A stretch of DNA of 54,114 nt from Candidatus Eiseniibacteriota bacterium (GCA_023129715.1 JAGMBO010000060.1:1-54114), one strand, 5' to 3'; positions 35,951 through 44,678 are shown, numbered from the stretch's first letter. A program made the numbers and translations. The notes: generated by a model not told the origin, from the letters alone.

Positions 35951-36044
35951 CGCTCCTCCCCGTGCGTTTTTCCTGGAAGCCGGCGCCGTGACAGGCAGCC
36001 GGCAGCGTCTCGCGCCTCGAATCCCGAGGCCTCCTGGCTCCCGG

Positions 36045-36809
36045 CTATTGCTTCAGATGACAGGTCGTGCAGACCGTTGGCGCGTCCTCGCGCGAGCGGG
36101 TGAAGAAGGTCCCCTCCTCCAAATCCAGGTGGCAACGGTTGCAGCGGCCATGCATGACGGTGCCGCTGCGGGTGGGGACATGACAGCCGGCGCAGTGGTG
36201 TCCTGCGATGGCCACCAATTCCCCATGGGCGAACAGGTCCGCAGTATAGCCATCCTCTTCGTGGCAGCTCGCGCAGGTCGGCGAGGACCCCTCACCGGCG
36301 CCGTGACAAGAGCGGCATGCCATCAGGACGTCGCTCTCTCCGCCGGCGTGACAGGCGCTGCAGCTGTGCCCGGCCTGGATCATCGGGTGGTCGGCTTCGT
36401 GGCATTCGGCGCACGAGGTGGCCTGCGGCGCCGCCACCGGACCGTCGATCGCGTCATGCTCGTGACAGGCGAGGCAGTCGGCGCCGTCGCCCTCCTCGGC
36501 GAAGCCGGCATGCAGATCGCCCTGGTCTTCGTCCTCCCAGGCGACCATCGCGAAGGCCTCAGCGTGATGGCAGACGGTGCAGGTCAGCTCGATCTCTTCG
36601 GCAAGCATCTCGTGATGGCAATAGGCGCACTCCATTTCCATCTCGGCATGTTTCTCATGAGGAAAGAGCACGCCGCCGCCGGTGTTGTCGTAGTAGACAC
36701 GCGTAGGCGTTTCCGCCCCACCGTGCGGAAGGAGGTATCCCAGCAGGCCCAGTACCACCATGGCGAGTCCGAGCATCAGAACCCGCACGGCTCGTTTTGT
36801 CCTGTCCAT
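36045..36809 (-). CDS. Decaheme c-type cytochrome of the rnf operon
   Basis: A 254-residue extracytoplasmic cytochrome held by an N-terminal hydrophobic segment (about 8-28). Ten CxxCH motifs are present: CAYCH, CTVCH, CLACH, CAECH, CSACH, CRSCH, CASCH, CAGCH, CNRCH, CTTCH. It is the first gene of the rnf operon, 94 bases before rnfC. Multiheme cytochromes occupy this position in the rnf clusters of Desulfovibrio (decaheme) and Methanosarcina (MmcA), where they link Rnf to quinone, phenazine or external acceptors. Confidence 0.93.
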   Translation of the reverse strand: MDRTKRAVRVLMLGLAMVVLGLLGYLLPHGGAETPTRVYYDNTGGGVLFPHEKHAEMEMECAYCHHEMLAEEIELTCTVCHHAEAFAMVAWEDEDQGDLHAGFAEEGDGADCLACHEHDAIDGPVAAPQATSCAECHEADHPMIQAGHSCSACHAGGESDVLMACRSCHGAGEGSSPTCASCHEEDGYTADLFAHGELVAIAGHHCAGCHVPTRSGTVMHGRCNRCHLDLEEGTFFTRSREDAPTVCTTCHLKQ

Positions 36810-36964
36810 AAGAACCCGGCTCCCAGGATTGCCATGGGCGGGTGTGGTGAAGCGCGCCGCCCGAAGCCCCCCAGCTGCAACCCCGTCCGCCCCGTGCGGA
36901 TGGGTTCGGGAAGAGAGATGAATAGGCTAAGAGACGGGCCGTGCACCTGTCAATGATCCGATCG

Positions 36965-36979
36965 GCAAGCGGCGTGCAG
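36965..36979 (-). promoter_or_regulatory. Possible sigma-54 promoter of the rnf operon
   Basis: On the minus strand CTGCACGCCGCTTGC is read. It matches the sigma-54 pattern TGGCACG-N4-TTGC except at the first two bases, with correct spacing of the -12 GC. It lies about 155 bases before the cytochrome start. The imperfect -24 element keeps confidence low. Confidence 0.25.
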
Positions 36980-37052
36980 GGGGGCATTAGCCAGGCTAAT
37001 CGCTAAAATGCGGTCGGGCACCGGGGTGGGTCCCCAGCGCCCGAGCCAACAG

Positions 37053-37127
37053 GGTGGACAACGGGATTTGAACCCGCGACCTCTTGAGCCACAGTCAAGC
37101 GCTCTAACCAACTGAGCTATGCCCACC
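37053..37127 (-). tRNA. tRNA-His (anticodon GUG)
   Basis: On the minus strand G(-1) GTGGGCA pairs with TGTCCAC and discriminator C, the tRNA-His hallmark. The anticodon arm is CTTGA-CTGTGGC-TCAAG, giving GTG. The T loop is TTCAAAT. CCA is not encoded. Confidence 0.95.
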
Positions 37128-37477
37128 ATCGATCGGTGCATCACTCCGGCCCCGCCTGGCACGGCGCCGGGCTTGACGACGACCGGCGCTCATGGAGCCG
37201 AGCGCCAACCATTAAGCTTACGAGCCCGGCGCGACCGCCCGCAAGGGAATTCGGCCGCCGCTGCCGCCGTCCGGCTCCACCCGCGGTGAGGATTCCAGGT
37301 GCGTGGAAGACCCGCTTGGAGCTACTGGCTGAATCGCCTTTCCCAATCACCCTTCCCAGGGTTGCGCCTTGCGCCCAAAGACGCGTAGAATCGTTGGCTT
37401 GGCGATTCGAGCCGTAGCAACAAGCGCCCTTGCGGGGCGCGGTGAGCAGGCGCCTGACCCATGCCGGAGGAGATGCC
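37128..37477. other. Intergenic stretch, no gene recognised
   Basis: About 350 bases between tRNA-His and the receiver gene. I see no supportable reading frame. GGAGGAG just before GTG 37478 is the ribosome site of the next gene. Confidence 0.5.
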
Positions 37478-38470
37478 GTGAAGGGACGCGTGCTGGTAAT
37501 CGACGACGAGCCGGAAATCCGGCGCAATCTGACCATCGGTCTGACCCAGGAGGGCTACACCGTCATCGCCTGTCCCGATGGGATTTCGGCGATCCACGAG
37601 CTCGATCGCGGGCGCGAAAAGGGCGTCGGCTACGACTACCTGGTGACCGACATCTTCATGCCCGACATCGATGGCCTCAAGATCCTCAAGGTCATCAAGA
37701 ACCAGTTCCCCGAACTCCCGGTTCTGGTGATCACCGGGTTTGGGGACGAGGCGCTCAAGTTCACCGCGCTCTCCGAAGCCAACACCGGCTATCTCGATAA
37801 GCCGTTCGAGATTCCGGAATTGGTCGCCGCTCTCGAGCAGCTCTCGTCCGGACAGACCACCCTGGCCACAGGCACGCGGGGGGCGGAAGCCGATGCCGGG
37901 ATGCGCGAGTCGGTCAGCGCCTACCTGACGATCAAGATCACCGATCCGGAACGCTCGTTGGAGGTCTTCACTCTGCTGAGCCAGATGGAAGGCGTGGAAT
38001 CGTGCAATGCGGTGCGCGGTGATGTCGACATCATCTTGTTGGCACAGGCCTCCTCGCAGGAGGAGATTCAGGGACTCTTCGAGAAGGTCCGTGCGATCGA
38101 GGGACTCGAGATCGCCTCGCTCTCTCCGGTCGAGCGTCCCAAGATCGACCGCGACGTCAACGAGTTCGTCGACATCTACCAGAAGGCGGTCAAGTCGGCC
38201 TCGCATGACAGCGCGCGCAAGCAGCGCGGCACGACGAGCTATGTGATTGTCGACATCGATCCCGACGCGATCCAGCAGATCTTTACGACTGTCTTCTTCA
38301 TTGACGAGGTCGTCTTCTGTGACGTGATCGACAATGGCACCAAGCTGGTAGGGATGATCACGGGACAGAGCGCGGTTGGGCGCACGCCCCGGATTGTCGA
38401 GAAGATCAGTCAGATCGACGGTGTGCTGCGCGTGCGTGAGGCCAAAGTGATCAAGATGCTCGACGAGTAG
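37478..38470 (+). CDS. Receiver protein with two Lrp/AsnC-type ligand domains
   Basis: A 330-residue protein without a DNA-binding domain. Residues 1-125 are a receiver (D58 in LVTDIFMPDIDG, K in GYLDKPFE). Two alpha/beta domains of Lrp/AsnC RAM type follow: about 147-225 (AYLTIKITDPERSLEVFTLL, VRGDVDIILLAQ) and about 247-330 (SYVIVDIDPDAIQQIF, VGMITGQ). These usually bind small molecules and make dimers. GTG 37478 with GGAGGAG upstream is the start. It heads the NuoE-F-G-like gene set and may tune it through protein contacts. Confidence 0.8.
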   Translation: MKGRVLVIDDEPEIRRNLTIGLTQEGYTVIACPDGISAIHELDRGREKGVGYDYLVTDIFMPDIDGLKILKVIKNQFPELPVLVITGFGDEALKFTALSEANTGYLDKPFEIPELVAALEQLSSGQTTLATGTRGAEADAGMRESVSAYLTIKITDPERSLEVFTLLSQMEGVESCNAVRGDVDIILLAQASSQEEIQGLFEKVRAIEGLEIASLSPVERPKIDRDVNEFVDIYQKAVKSASHDSARKQRGTTSYVIVDIDPDAIQQIFTTVFFIDEVVFCDVIDNGTKLVGMITGQSAVGRTPRIVEKISQIDGVLRVREAKVIKMLDE

Positions 38471-38592
38471 TCGGGCGTGTGGGTGATCGACAGGAGCGAT
38501 GCTACGACGAGTAGCCGGGCGTGCGGGTGATCGACAGGAGCGATGCTACGACGAGCAGTCGGGCGTGCGGGTGATCAACAGGAGCTTGGTGC
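38462..38592. repeat. Three 44-bp tandem repeats spanning stop and ribosome site
   Basis: Units at 38462-38505, 38506-38549 and 38550-38592 are near identical. Each starts with GACGAGTAG (the last codons of the receiver gene in unit 1) and holds GATC(G/A)ACAGGAGC. Units 1 and 2 carry AGGAGCGATGCTAC, a complete extra start signal; unit 3 leads into the nuoE start. Confidence 0.93.
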
Positions 38593-39111
38593 ATGGCGGC
38601 TCGAGCAGAACCCTTTGCCTACCGGCTGTGGCGCTATGACGGCGCGCCGGGCGAGTTGATTCCCCTGCTGCAATCGGCGCAGGATCACTTCGGCTACATC
38701 CCACGGCGCGCGATCAAGTACATCTCCGAGGTGACGCGGATTCCCGAGTCGACGATCTATGGCGTCATCACCTTCTACAGCCAGTTTCGCCTGCAACCCA
38801 TGGGGAAGCATGTGGTCCGGGTCTGCGACGGCACCGCGTGCCATGTCTCCGGAGCCAAGATGCTCATCGATACCGTTCAGGACGAGCTCGGCATCGAGGT
38901 GGGCGATACCACGGAAGATGGGCTTTTCACCCTCTTCACCGTTGCTTGCCTGGGCTGCTGTTCGCTGGCCCCGGTGATGATGCTGAACGACGAGACGCAC
39001 GGCCGCCTGACAGCGGCGGCGGTGCGCAAGTTGCTCCGCGCGTATCGTCGCCGTGAAGCGCAGCAGACGACTGTGCCGGCGGCCGCGGGCGTCCCAGATT
39101 CCCGAGGCTGA
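38593..39111 (+). CDS. nuoE: NuoE/HndA-type [2Fe-2S] subunit
   Basis: A 172-residue subunit. A helical N-terminus (GELIPLLQSAQDHFGYIPRRA) precedes a thioredoxin-like domain whose ligands are in VCDGTACHVSGA and ACLGCCSLAPVMM (four Cys). It should accept electrons from the flavin of the NuoF subunit encoded 80 bases downstream. AGGAG nine bases upstream supports ATG 38593. Confidence 0.92.
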   Translation: MAARAEPFAYRLWRYDGAPGELIPLLQSAQDHFGYIPRRAIKYISEVTRIPESTIYGVITFYSQFRLQPMGKHVVRVCDGTACHVSGAKMLIDTVQDELGIEVGDTTEDGLFTLFTVACLGCCSLAPVMMLNDETHGRLTAAAVRKLLRAYRRREAQQTTVPAAAGVPDSRG

Positions 39112-39191
39112 ACTCCAGGCGGCAGCGGTCCGGCGTCCGCGGCTTTCTTCCCGGCCGGTGGCCGCCCGCACCATGGTTCAGGAGCCAAGCG

Positions 39192-40970
39192 ATGAAGAAA
39201 CTAGTGGTTGGCATGGGTACGTGCGGCCTTTCGGCCGGCGCCAGGCAGGTGTACGAGAAAGTTGCGGAGTTGGTGCGCCTGCATCCGGATGACGCCGAAC
39301 TCCAGATCACCGGCTGCATCGGGATGTGTTACCGCGAGCCGCTCGTCGAAGTGCGCGAGGGAGGCCGCCGGATCATCTACGGCGACGTGACCCCCGAGCG
39401 CGCCGAGGAGATCTTCACCCGCCACATTATCGGCAGTGAGGTCATCGACGAGTATGTCGCTTACCGGCTCGATCCCGACGGCACTCCCGGCGGGACGGAG
39501 CTCGAGTTCATGGTACCCCAGCAGCGCATCGTCCTGCGCAACTGCGGAACGATCGATCCCGAGTCCCTGGCCGAGTACGAGGAGGCCGGCGGCTACCAGG
39601 GCGCCCGCCAGGCGCTCGGCGAGATGACGCCCGAGGGAATCATCGAGCAGATCAAGGCATCCGGGTTGCGGGGACGGGGGGGCGCCGGATTCCCGACCGG
39701 ATTGAAGTGGTCGTTCGCCGCCAAGAACCCGGGCACGATCAAGTACGTCGTCTGCAACGCCGACGAGGGCGATCCGGGCGCGTTCATGGATCGCTCGGTG
39801 CTCGAGGGCGATCCGCACGCTGTCCTGGAGGGGATGGTCATCTGTGCGCGGGCGATCGGCGCGCGCTACGGCTACATTTATTGCCGGGCCGAGTACCCGC
39901 TGGCGATCAAGCGCCTGACGATCGCCCTGGAGGCGGCGCGCAAGAGGGGCTGTCTGGGCGAGGACATCTTCGGCACGGGGTTCGATTTCGACATCAAGAT
40001 CAAGCAGGGCGCGGGGGCCTTCGTCTGCGGCGAAGAGACGGCGCTCTTTGCCTCGATCGAGGGCGAACGCGGCATGCCGCGCATTCGGCCTCCCTTCCCG
40101 GCCGAGAAGGGTCTGTGGCAGAAGCCGACGAACAACAACAACGTCGAGACTTACGCCAACGTGCCCTGGATCATCGTCCAGGGAGCACAGGCCTATGCCG
40201 ATTACGGCACCGAGAAGAGCCGCGGGACGAAGGTCTTCGCCTTGGCCGGCAAGGTCCTCCGCGGAGGGCTGGCCGAGGTGCCGATGGGCACGACGATCCA
40301 CGACCTTGTCTACAAGATCGGGGGGGGCATCAAGGAAGGCCGGGAATTCAAGGCGGTCCAGATGGGCGGTCCTTCGGGGGGCTGCATTCCGCGCGAGCTG
40401 AGTGACACCCCGGTCGATTTCGAGAGCATTCCGCAGACCGGGGCGATCATGGGCTCCGGCGGCATGGTCGTGCTCGACGACTCGACCTGTATGGTCGAGA
40501 TGGCCCGCTTCTTTCTCGACTTCACCCAGAAGGAATCCTGCGGCAAGTGCACCTTCTGCCGCATCGGCACCCTGCGCATGCTCGAGATCCTCGAACGGAT
40601 CACCAAGGGCGAGGGGCAGGCGGAAGATGTCGAGAGACTCGGCCAGCTCGCCAATCAGATCAAGGAGGCGAGCCTGTGTGGCCTCGGGCAGACCGCGCCG
40701 AATCCGGTGCTGACGACGCTCAAGTACTACGGCCATGAGTACGAAGCTCACATTCACGAGCATGTCTGTCCCGCCAAGAGCTGTGAGGCCTTGGTCGACT
40801 TCTTCATCGACGCGGACAAGTGTGTCGGTTGTACGTTGTGCGCCAAGAACTGCCCGGTCGATGCGATCGCGGGCAAGCCGAAGGAAGTGCACATCATCGA
40901 CAACGAGAAGTGCGTCAAGTGCAGCCGGTGTATCACGAGCTGCAACTACGGCGCGGTGTACAAGAACTAG
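39192..40970 (+). CDS. nuoF: NuoF/HydB/HndC-type NADH-binding flavoprotein
   Basis: A 592-residue cytosolic subunit. Its N-terminal [2Fe-2S] thioredoxin-fold domain has C11 and ITGCIGMCYREP. Then follow FMN/NADH loop SGLRGRGGAGFPTGLKW, CNADEGDPGAF, and 4Fe-4S site CGKCTFCRIG. The C-terminus adds a 2x[4Fe-4S] ferredoxin domain (CVGCTLCAKNCP, CVKCSRCITSCN). This is the layout of HydB/HndC in electron-bifurcating enzymes. It is paralogous to the 19833-22880 product but lacks the GltD fusion. Confidence 0.93.
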   Translation: MKKLVVGMGTCGLSAGARQVYEKVAELVRLHPDDAELQITGCIGMCYREPLVEVREGGRRIIYGDVTPERAEEIFTRHIIGSEVIDEYVAYRLDPDGTPGGTELEFMVPQQRIVLRNCGTIDPESLAEYEEAGGYQGARQALGEMTPEGIIEQIKASGLRGRGGAGFPTGLKWSFAAKNPGTIKYVVCNADEGDPGAFMDRSVLEGDPHAVLEGMVICARAIGARYGYIYCRAEYPLAIKRLTIALEAARKRGCLGEDIFGTGFDFDIKIKQGAGAFVCGEETALFASIEGERGMPRIRPPFPAEKGLWQKPTNNNNVETYANVPWIIVQGAQAYADYGTEKSRGTKVFALAGKVLRGGLAEVPMGTTIHDLVYKIGGGIKEGREFKAVQMGGPSGGCIPRELSDTPVDFESIPQTGAIMGSGGMVVLDDSTCMVEMARFFLDFTQKESCGKCTFCRIGTLRMLEILERITKGEGQAEDVERLGQLANQIKEASLCGLGQTAPNPVLTTLKYYGHEYEAHIHEHVCPAKSCEALVDFFIDADKCVGCTLCAKNCPVDAIAGKPKEVHIIDNEKCVKCSRCITSCNYGAVYKN

Positions 40971-40985
40971 AGGTGGATCGGCGGC

Positions 40986-43900
40986 ATGGAAACGATCACG
41001 ATCAAGGTCAATGGCCAGGAGGTCGCCGCGCGGCCCGGGCAGACGATCCTCGATGTCGTCGAGGAGCACGGGCTGGATGACATCCCGACCCTGTGCCACT
41101 CGCCGGAGCTGACGCCCTACGGTTCCTGTTTTCTCTGTGTCGTCGAGATCAAGGGACGTCCCAACTTACTCCCCGCGTGCGCGACCCGGGTGGCGCCGGG
41201 CATGGAGATCGAGACCCGCAACGATCGCGTGGTCGCCTCGCGCCGGACGGCACTCGAGCTACTGCTCTCGAATCACTACGCCGATTGCATCTCGCCGTGC
41301 ATGATCGGCTGCCCGGCGGGGGTCGATGCTCAGGGATACATCGCGCTGGCCGCGATGGGGCAGACGCGCCAGGCCGTCGACCTGATCCGGGAGACCAACC
41401 CACTGCCGGCGATCTGCGGGCGCGTGTGTGTGCGCAAGTGCGAGGTCGTCTGCCGGCGGGCGGAGATCGATGCCCCGGTGGGGATCAATGCGGTCAAGCG
41501 CTATGTCACCGATGCGCCGGGGGCCTACGACACCGATCCCGAGCGGGAGCCCGATCGCGGGCAGAGCGTCGGCATCGTCGGGGCCGGCCCCGCGGGGTTG
41601 ACCGCCGCCTACTTCCTGGGGCGCAAGGGCTACCGGCCGGTGATCTACGAGGCGCTGTCGCGCGGGGGGGGCATGCTGCGCTACGGCATTCCGACCTACC
41701 GGCTGCCCGACGACGTCCTCGATCGTGAGATCGACTACATCCGCCGCGCCGGGGCTGAGATCCACTACGGCGTGCGCGTGGGCAAGGATGTCTCCTTCAC
41801 CGAGCTGCGCGACCGCCACGACGCGCTTTTCGTCGCCCCGGGCGCCTGGACGGGCAAGGCGATGCGGGTCGCGGGGGAGTTCGACACCGTGGGCGTCGTG
41901 ATGGGCGCCGACTTCCTGCGCGAGAAGGCCGCCGACCCCGCTCCGGTCGCCGGCACGGTCGTGGTCGTCGGGGGGGGCAACACGGCGATGGATGTCGCCC
42001 GCACCTCCTGGCGGTGCGGCGCGGAGAAAGTGATCATTCTCTACCGGCGCACAAAGGCGGAGATGCCCGCCGATGAGATGGAGATCGAGGATTGTCTAGA
42101 TGAGAGCATCGAGCTCATGGAGCTCGCCGCGCCGACCGGCATCGTCAAGGAAGATGGCCGGCTGAAGGCGCTGAAGTGCCTGCGGATGAAGCTTGGCGAG
42201 CCGGACGCCTCCGGCCGGCGGCGTCCGGTGCCGATCGAGGGCTCGGAGTTCGAGCTGCCTTGCCAACTCGCCGTCTCGGCCATCGGTCAGGCACCGGTCC
42301 TGGAGGGACTGCGTGAACTGGCCGGCCAGGAACTCGGCGTCTCGCGCTGGGAGACCTATGCGGTCGACACGATCACGATGGGCACCAGTGTGCCGGGCGT
42401 CTTCGCCGGCGGCGATGCCGCCGACGACGGGCCGACGGTGGTGATCGACGCGATTCGCGACGGCCAGCGCGCCGCGCGCGCGATCCATGGTTATCTGAGC
42501 GGCGAGCCGCCGGCGCCCGAACCCTTCATCGTTACCAAGGAATTCTGGGCCAAGCCGGGCAAGGCGGAGCTGGGCGAGATCCCCGAGAGTCCCCGCCACG
42601 AGGTTCATCTGCGTGAGGTCGCCGAGCGGGCCGGGAACTTCACCGAGGTGGCGACCGGTTTCGAGCCGGAAGACGCCGCTCATGAGGCGGCGCGCTGCCT
42701 CGCCTGCGGTTGCCTGCGCTACGATGACTGCGCGCTCCGTCTGCGGGCCGAGGAGTACGGCGTCGACATGACGCGCTTCGCCGGCTACGTGCGCAAGCAC
42801 AAGGTCGATGACCGGCATCCCTACATCGTCTACGATCCCAACAAGTGCGTGCTCTGCGCGCGCTGCATCCGGACCTGTGCACGCGTTCTGCCGATCTCCG
42901 CCATCGGGCTGGTCAATCGTGGATTCCGCACCGAGATGCGCCCGGCGATGAACGATCCCCTGGTCGAGACGAGCTGCATCAGCTGCGGCAACTGCATCGA
43001 TGCCTGTCCGACGGGGGCGCTGACGCCGAAGTACCCATTCCCGGGGCGCGCGGCGCTGAAGAGCGACGATCTCGCCTCGCACTGCGCGCTCTGTTCGATC
43101 GCCTGTCCGATCACCGTGCGGCGCTTCGGCGACGGCCACTACGCAATCACCTCCTCAGGCATCCCGGGCGACTACCTCTGCCGCTACGGACGCTTCGGCT
43201 ACGAGCTCTTCGTCCAGACCCGGCGGCTGGTGGCGCCGCTGGCCCGCTCGGGCAGCGGGTCAGCCGAGATCGACTTCGGGCAAGCGTACCGCCGCACGGC
43301 AGCCGCTTTGCAGGCGGCGGTCGAGAAGCATGGGCCCGAGGCGGTGGTGATTCTGGCCAGTCCCGAGCTGACCAACGAGGAGCTCTATCTGGCCGGGCGA
43401 ATCGCGCGCGAGGGCTTGGGAACCAACAATGTCGGCTCGCTGGTGGCGCTCGAGACCCGCCAGGAGGCGGGGCGGCTCGATCCGATCCTCGGGTTCACCG
43501 CCTCGACCGCCGACCGCACCGCGGTACGCGAGGCGGATGTCATCGTCTGCAACAACACGAGCATGGAGGCCGATCATCTGATTCTCGCCGTCGAGATCAT
43601 CGACGCGGTCCGGCGCGGGGCGAAGCTGGTTGTTGCCAATTCGATTCTCGACATGACCGATACCCTGCTCGGCACGGTGACGCTCGATCCGATGCGCGGG
43701 CGCGCAGCGATGCTGTGGCAGGGTGTGATCCAACAGCTCTTGGCCACCGGGGCGCTCTCCCGGGAGCGGGTGGCCGCGATGCCGGGAGGCGCCGAGTTGC
43801 TCGCCGCGCTGGAATCGGATCTGTCCGCCGTCTCCAAGGCCACCGGGGTCGAGGCGGAGGCGATCGCCCGGACGGCGGAAATCATCGGCGCCGGTGAGCG

Positions 43901-44678
43901 CATCGTTCTCGTCCACAGCCCTGACCGCCCGCAGGACCAGGCGGCGGGTGACCTGGAGACGTTGGCCAACCTCCTCTTGCTGTTGCGCGCCGCGGGCAAG
44001 CAGGTCGATCTGCTCCTGCCGCGCCTGACCGGCAACCTGGCCGGCCTCGAGGTAACCGGCGTCGACCCGGCGTTGCTGCCCGGACGCCGTCCGGCCGACC
44101 GCCTTCCGGGCGCGCACACACACGGCGAACTCCGCGACTTGCTCACGAGCGGCAGGATCAAAGCGGCACTGATCATCGGTGAAGACCCCTTGGAACACTC
44201 CCAGACCAGTTCTTACTTCCAGAATGTCGAGTTCCTCGCGGCGATTGACTGGAAGCACACCGAGACGACCCGTTTCGCCGATATCGCCTTGCCCGGCACG
44301 ACTTATCTCGAGTCGGCGGGCACGCGCTGCAATTTCGAGGGCCGCCTGATTTCCTACTCGCAGCCGGTGGCACCGCCCTCGGGCCGCTCCGGGTGGCAGG
44401 TGCTCGCGGAGCTGGCCGCCGCCTGTGGCGTTGCCGTCGCGCACGATTCAGCCGTCCAGGTGACGGAGGCGCTGGAGCGGGAAGTCCGCCAGGGACTCGG
44501 CCCGTGGGGCGCGTTCTACTGGAATAAGGGAGAAGCACGCGAGTGGTCGGGCGAGGGGACCCTGGTGGTGCCCGTGGCCCGCGCCAAGCCGCATCCGATT
44601 CCGCCGGCGCTTACTCACGGCGGACGTTACAAGCGCGAGATCCGTGAGGTGGGGACCGCGCGCTTCCGCGTGCACTAG
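40986..44678 (+). CDS. NuoG-like large subunit with an internal GltD/NfnB module
   Basis: A 1230-residue protein. Residues 1-90 hold a plant-type [2Fe-2S] site (C37, C48, C51, C65). Residues about 100-560 are a full GltD module: CISPCMIGCP, FAD loop GAGPAGLTAA, NADPH site GGGNTAMDVA with YRR, and FAGGD. Next come two 4Fe-4S sites (CVLCARCIRTCARV, CISCGNCIDACP), an FDH-type cluster (CALCSIAC) and a molybdopterin-oxidoreductase fold to about 1150. After GTNNV the text continues GSLVALETRQ, so the catalytic Cys/Sec is missing. It probably joins NADH, NADPH and ferredoxin chemistry in one chain. It starts 15 bases after nuoF. Confidence 0.88.
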   Translation: METITIKVNGQEVAARPGQTILDVVEEHGLDDIPTLCHSPELTPYGSCFLCVVEIKGRPNLLPACATRVAPGMEIETRNDRVVASRRTALELLLSNHYADCISPCMIGCPAGVDAQGYIALAAMGQTRQAVDLIRETNPLPAICGRVCVRKCEVVCRRAEIDAPVGINAVKRYVTDAPGAYDTDPEREPDRGQSVGIVGAGPAGLTAAYFLGRKGYRPVIYEALSRGGGMLRYGIPTYRLPDDVLDREIDYIRRAGAEIHYGVRVGKDVSFTELRDRHDALFVAPGAWTGKAMRVAGEFDTVGVVMGADFLREKAADPAPVAGTVVVVGGGNTAMDVARTSWRCGAEKVIILYRRTKAEMPADEMEIEDCLDESIELMELAAPTGIVKEDGRLKALKCLRMKLGEPDASGRRRPVPIEGSEFELPCQLAVSAIGQAPVLEGLRELAGQELGVSRWETYAVDTITMGTSVPGVFAGGDAADDGPTVVIDAIRDGQRAARAIHGYLSGEPPAPEPFIVTKEFWAKPGKAELGEIPESPRHEVHLREVAERAGNFTEVATGFEPEDAAHEAARCLACGCLRYDDCALRLRAEEYGVDMTRFAGYVRKHKVDDRHPYIVYDPNKCVLCARCIRTCARVLPISAIGLVNRGFRTEMRPAMNDPLVETSCISCGNCIDACPTGALTPKYPFPGRAALKSDDLASHCALCSIACPITVRRFGDGHYAITSSGIPGDYLCRYGRFGYELFVQTRRLVAPLARSGSGSAEIDFGQAYRRTAAALQAAVEKHGPEAVVILASPELTNEELYLAGRIAREGLGTNNVGSLVALETRQEAGRLDPILGFTASTADRTAVREADVIVCNNTSMEADHLILAVEIIDAVRRGAKLVVANSILDMTDTLLGTVTLDPMRGRAAMLWQGVIQQLLATGALSRERVAAMPGGAELLAALESDLSAVSKATGVEAEAIARTAEIIGAGERIVLVHSPDRPQDQAAGDLETLANLLLLLRAAGKQVDLLLPRLTGNLAGLEVTGVDPALLPGRRPADRLPGAHTHGELRDLLTSGRIKAALIIGEDPLEHSQTSSYFQNVEFLAAIDWKHTETTRFADIALPGTTYLESAGTRCNFEGRLISYSQPVAPPSGRSGWQVLAELAAACGVAVAHDSAVQVTEALEREVRQGLGPWGAFYWNKGEAREWSGEGTLVVPVARAKPHPIPPALTHGGRYKREIREVGTARFRVH

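Noticed and set aside
38462-38592. CRISPR array
   Set aside because: The units are directly tandem with no spacers and no cas genes are near.
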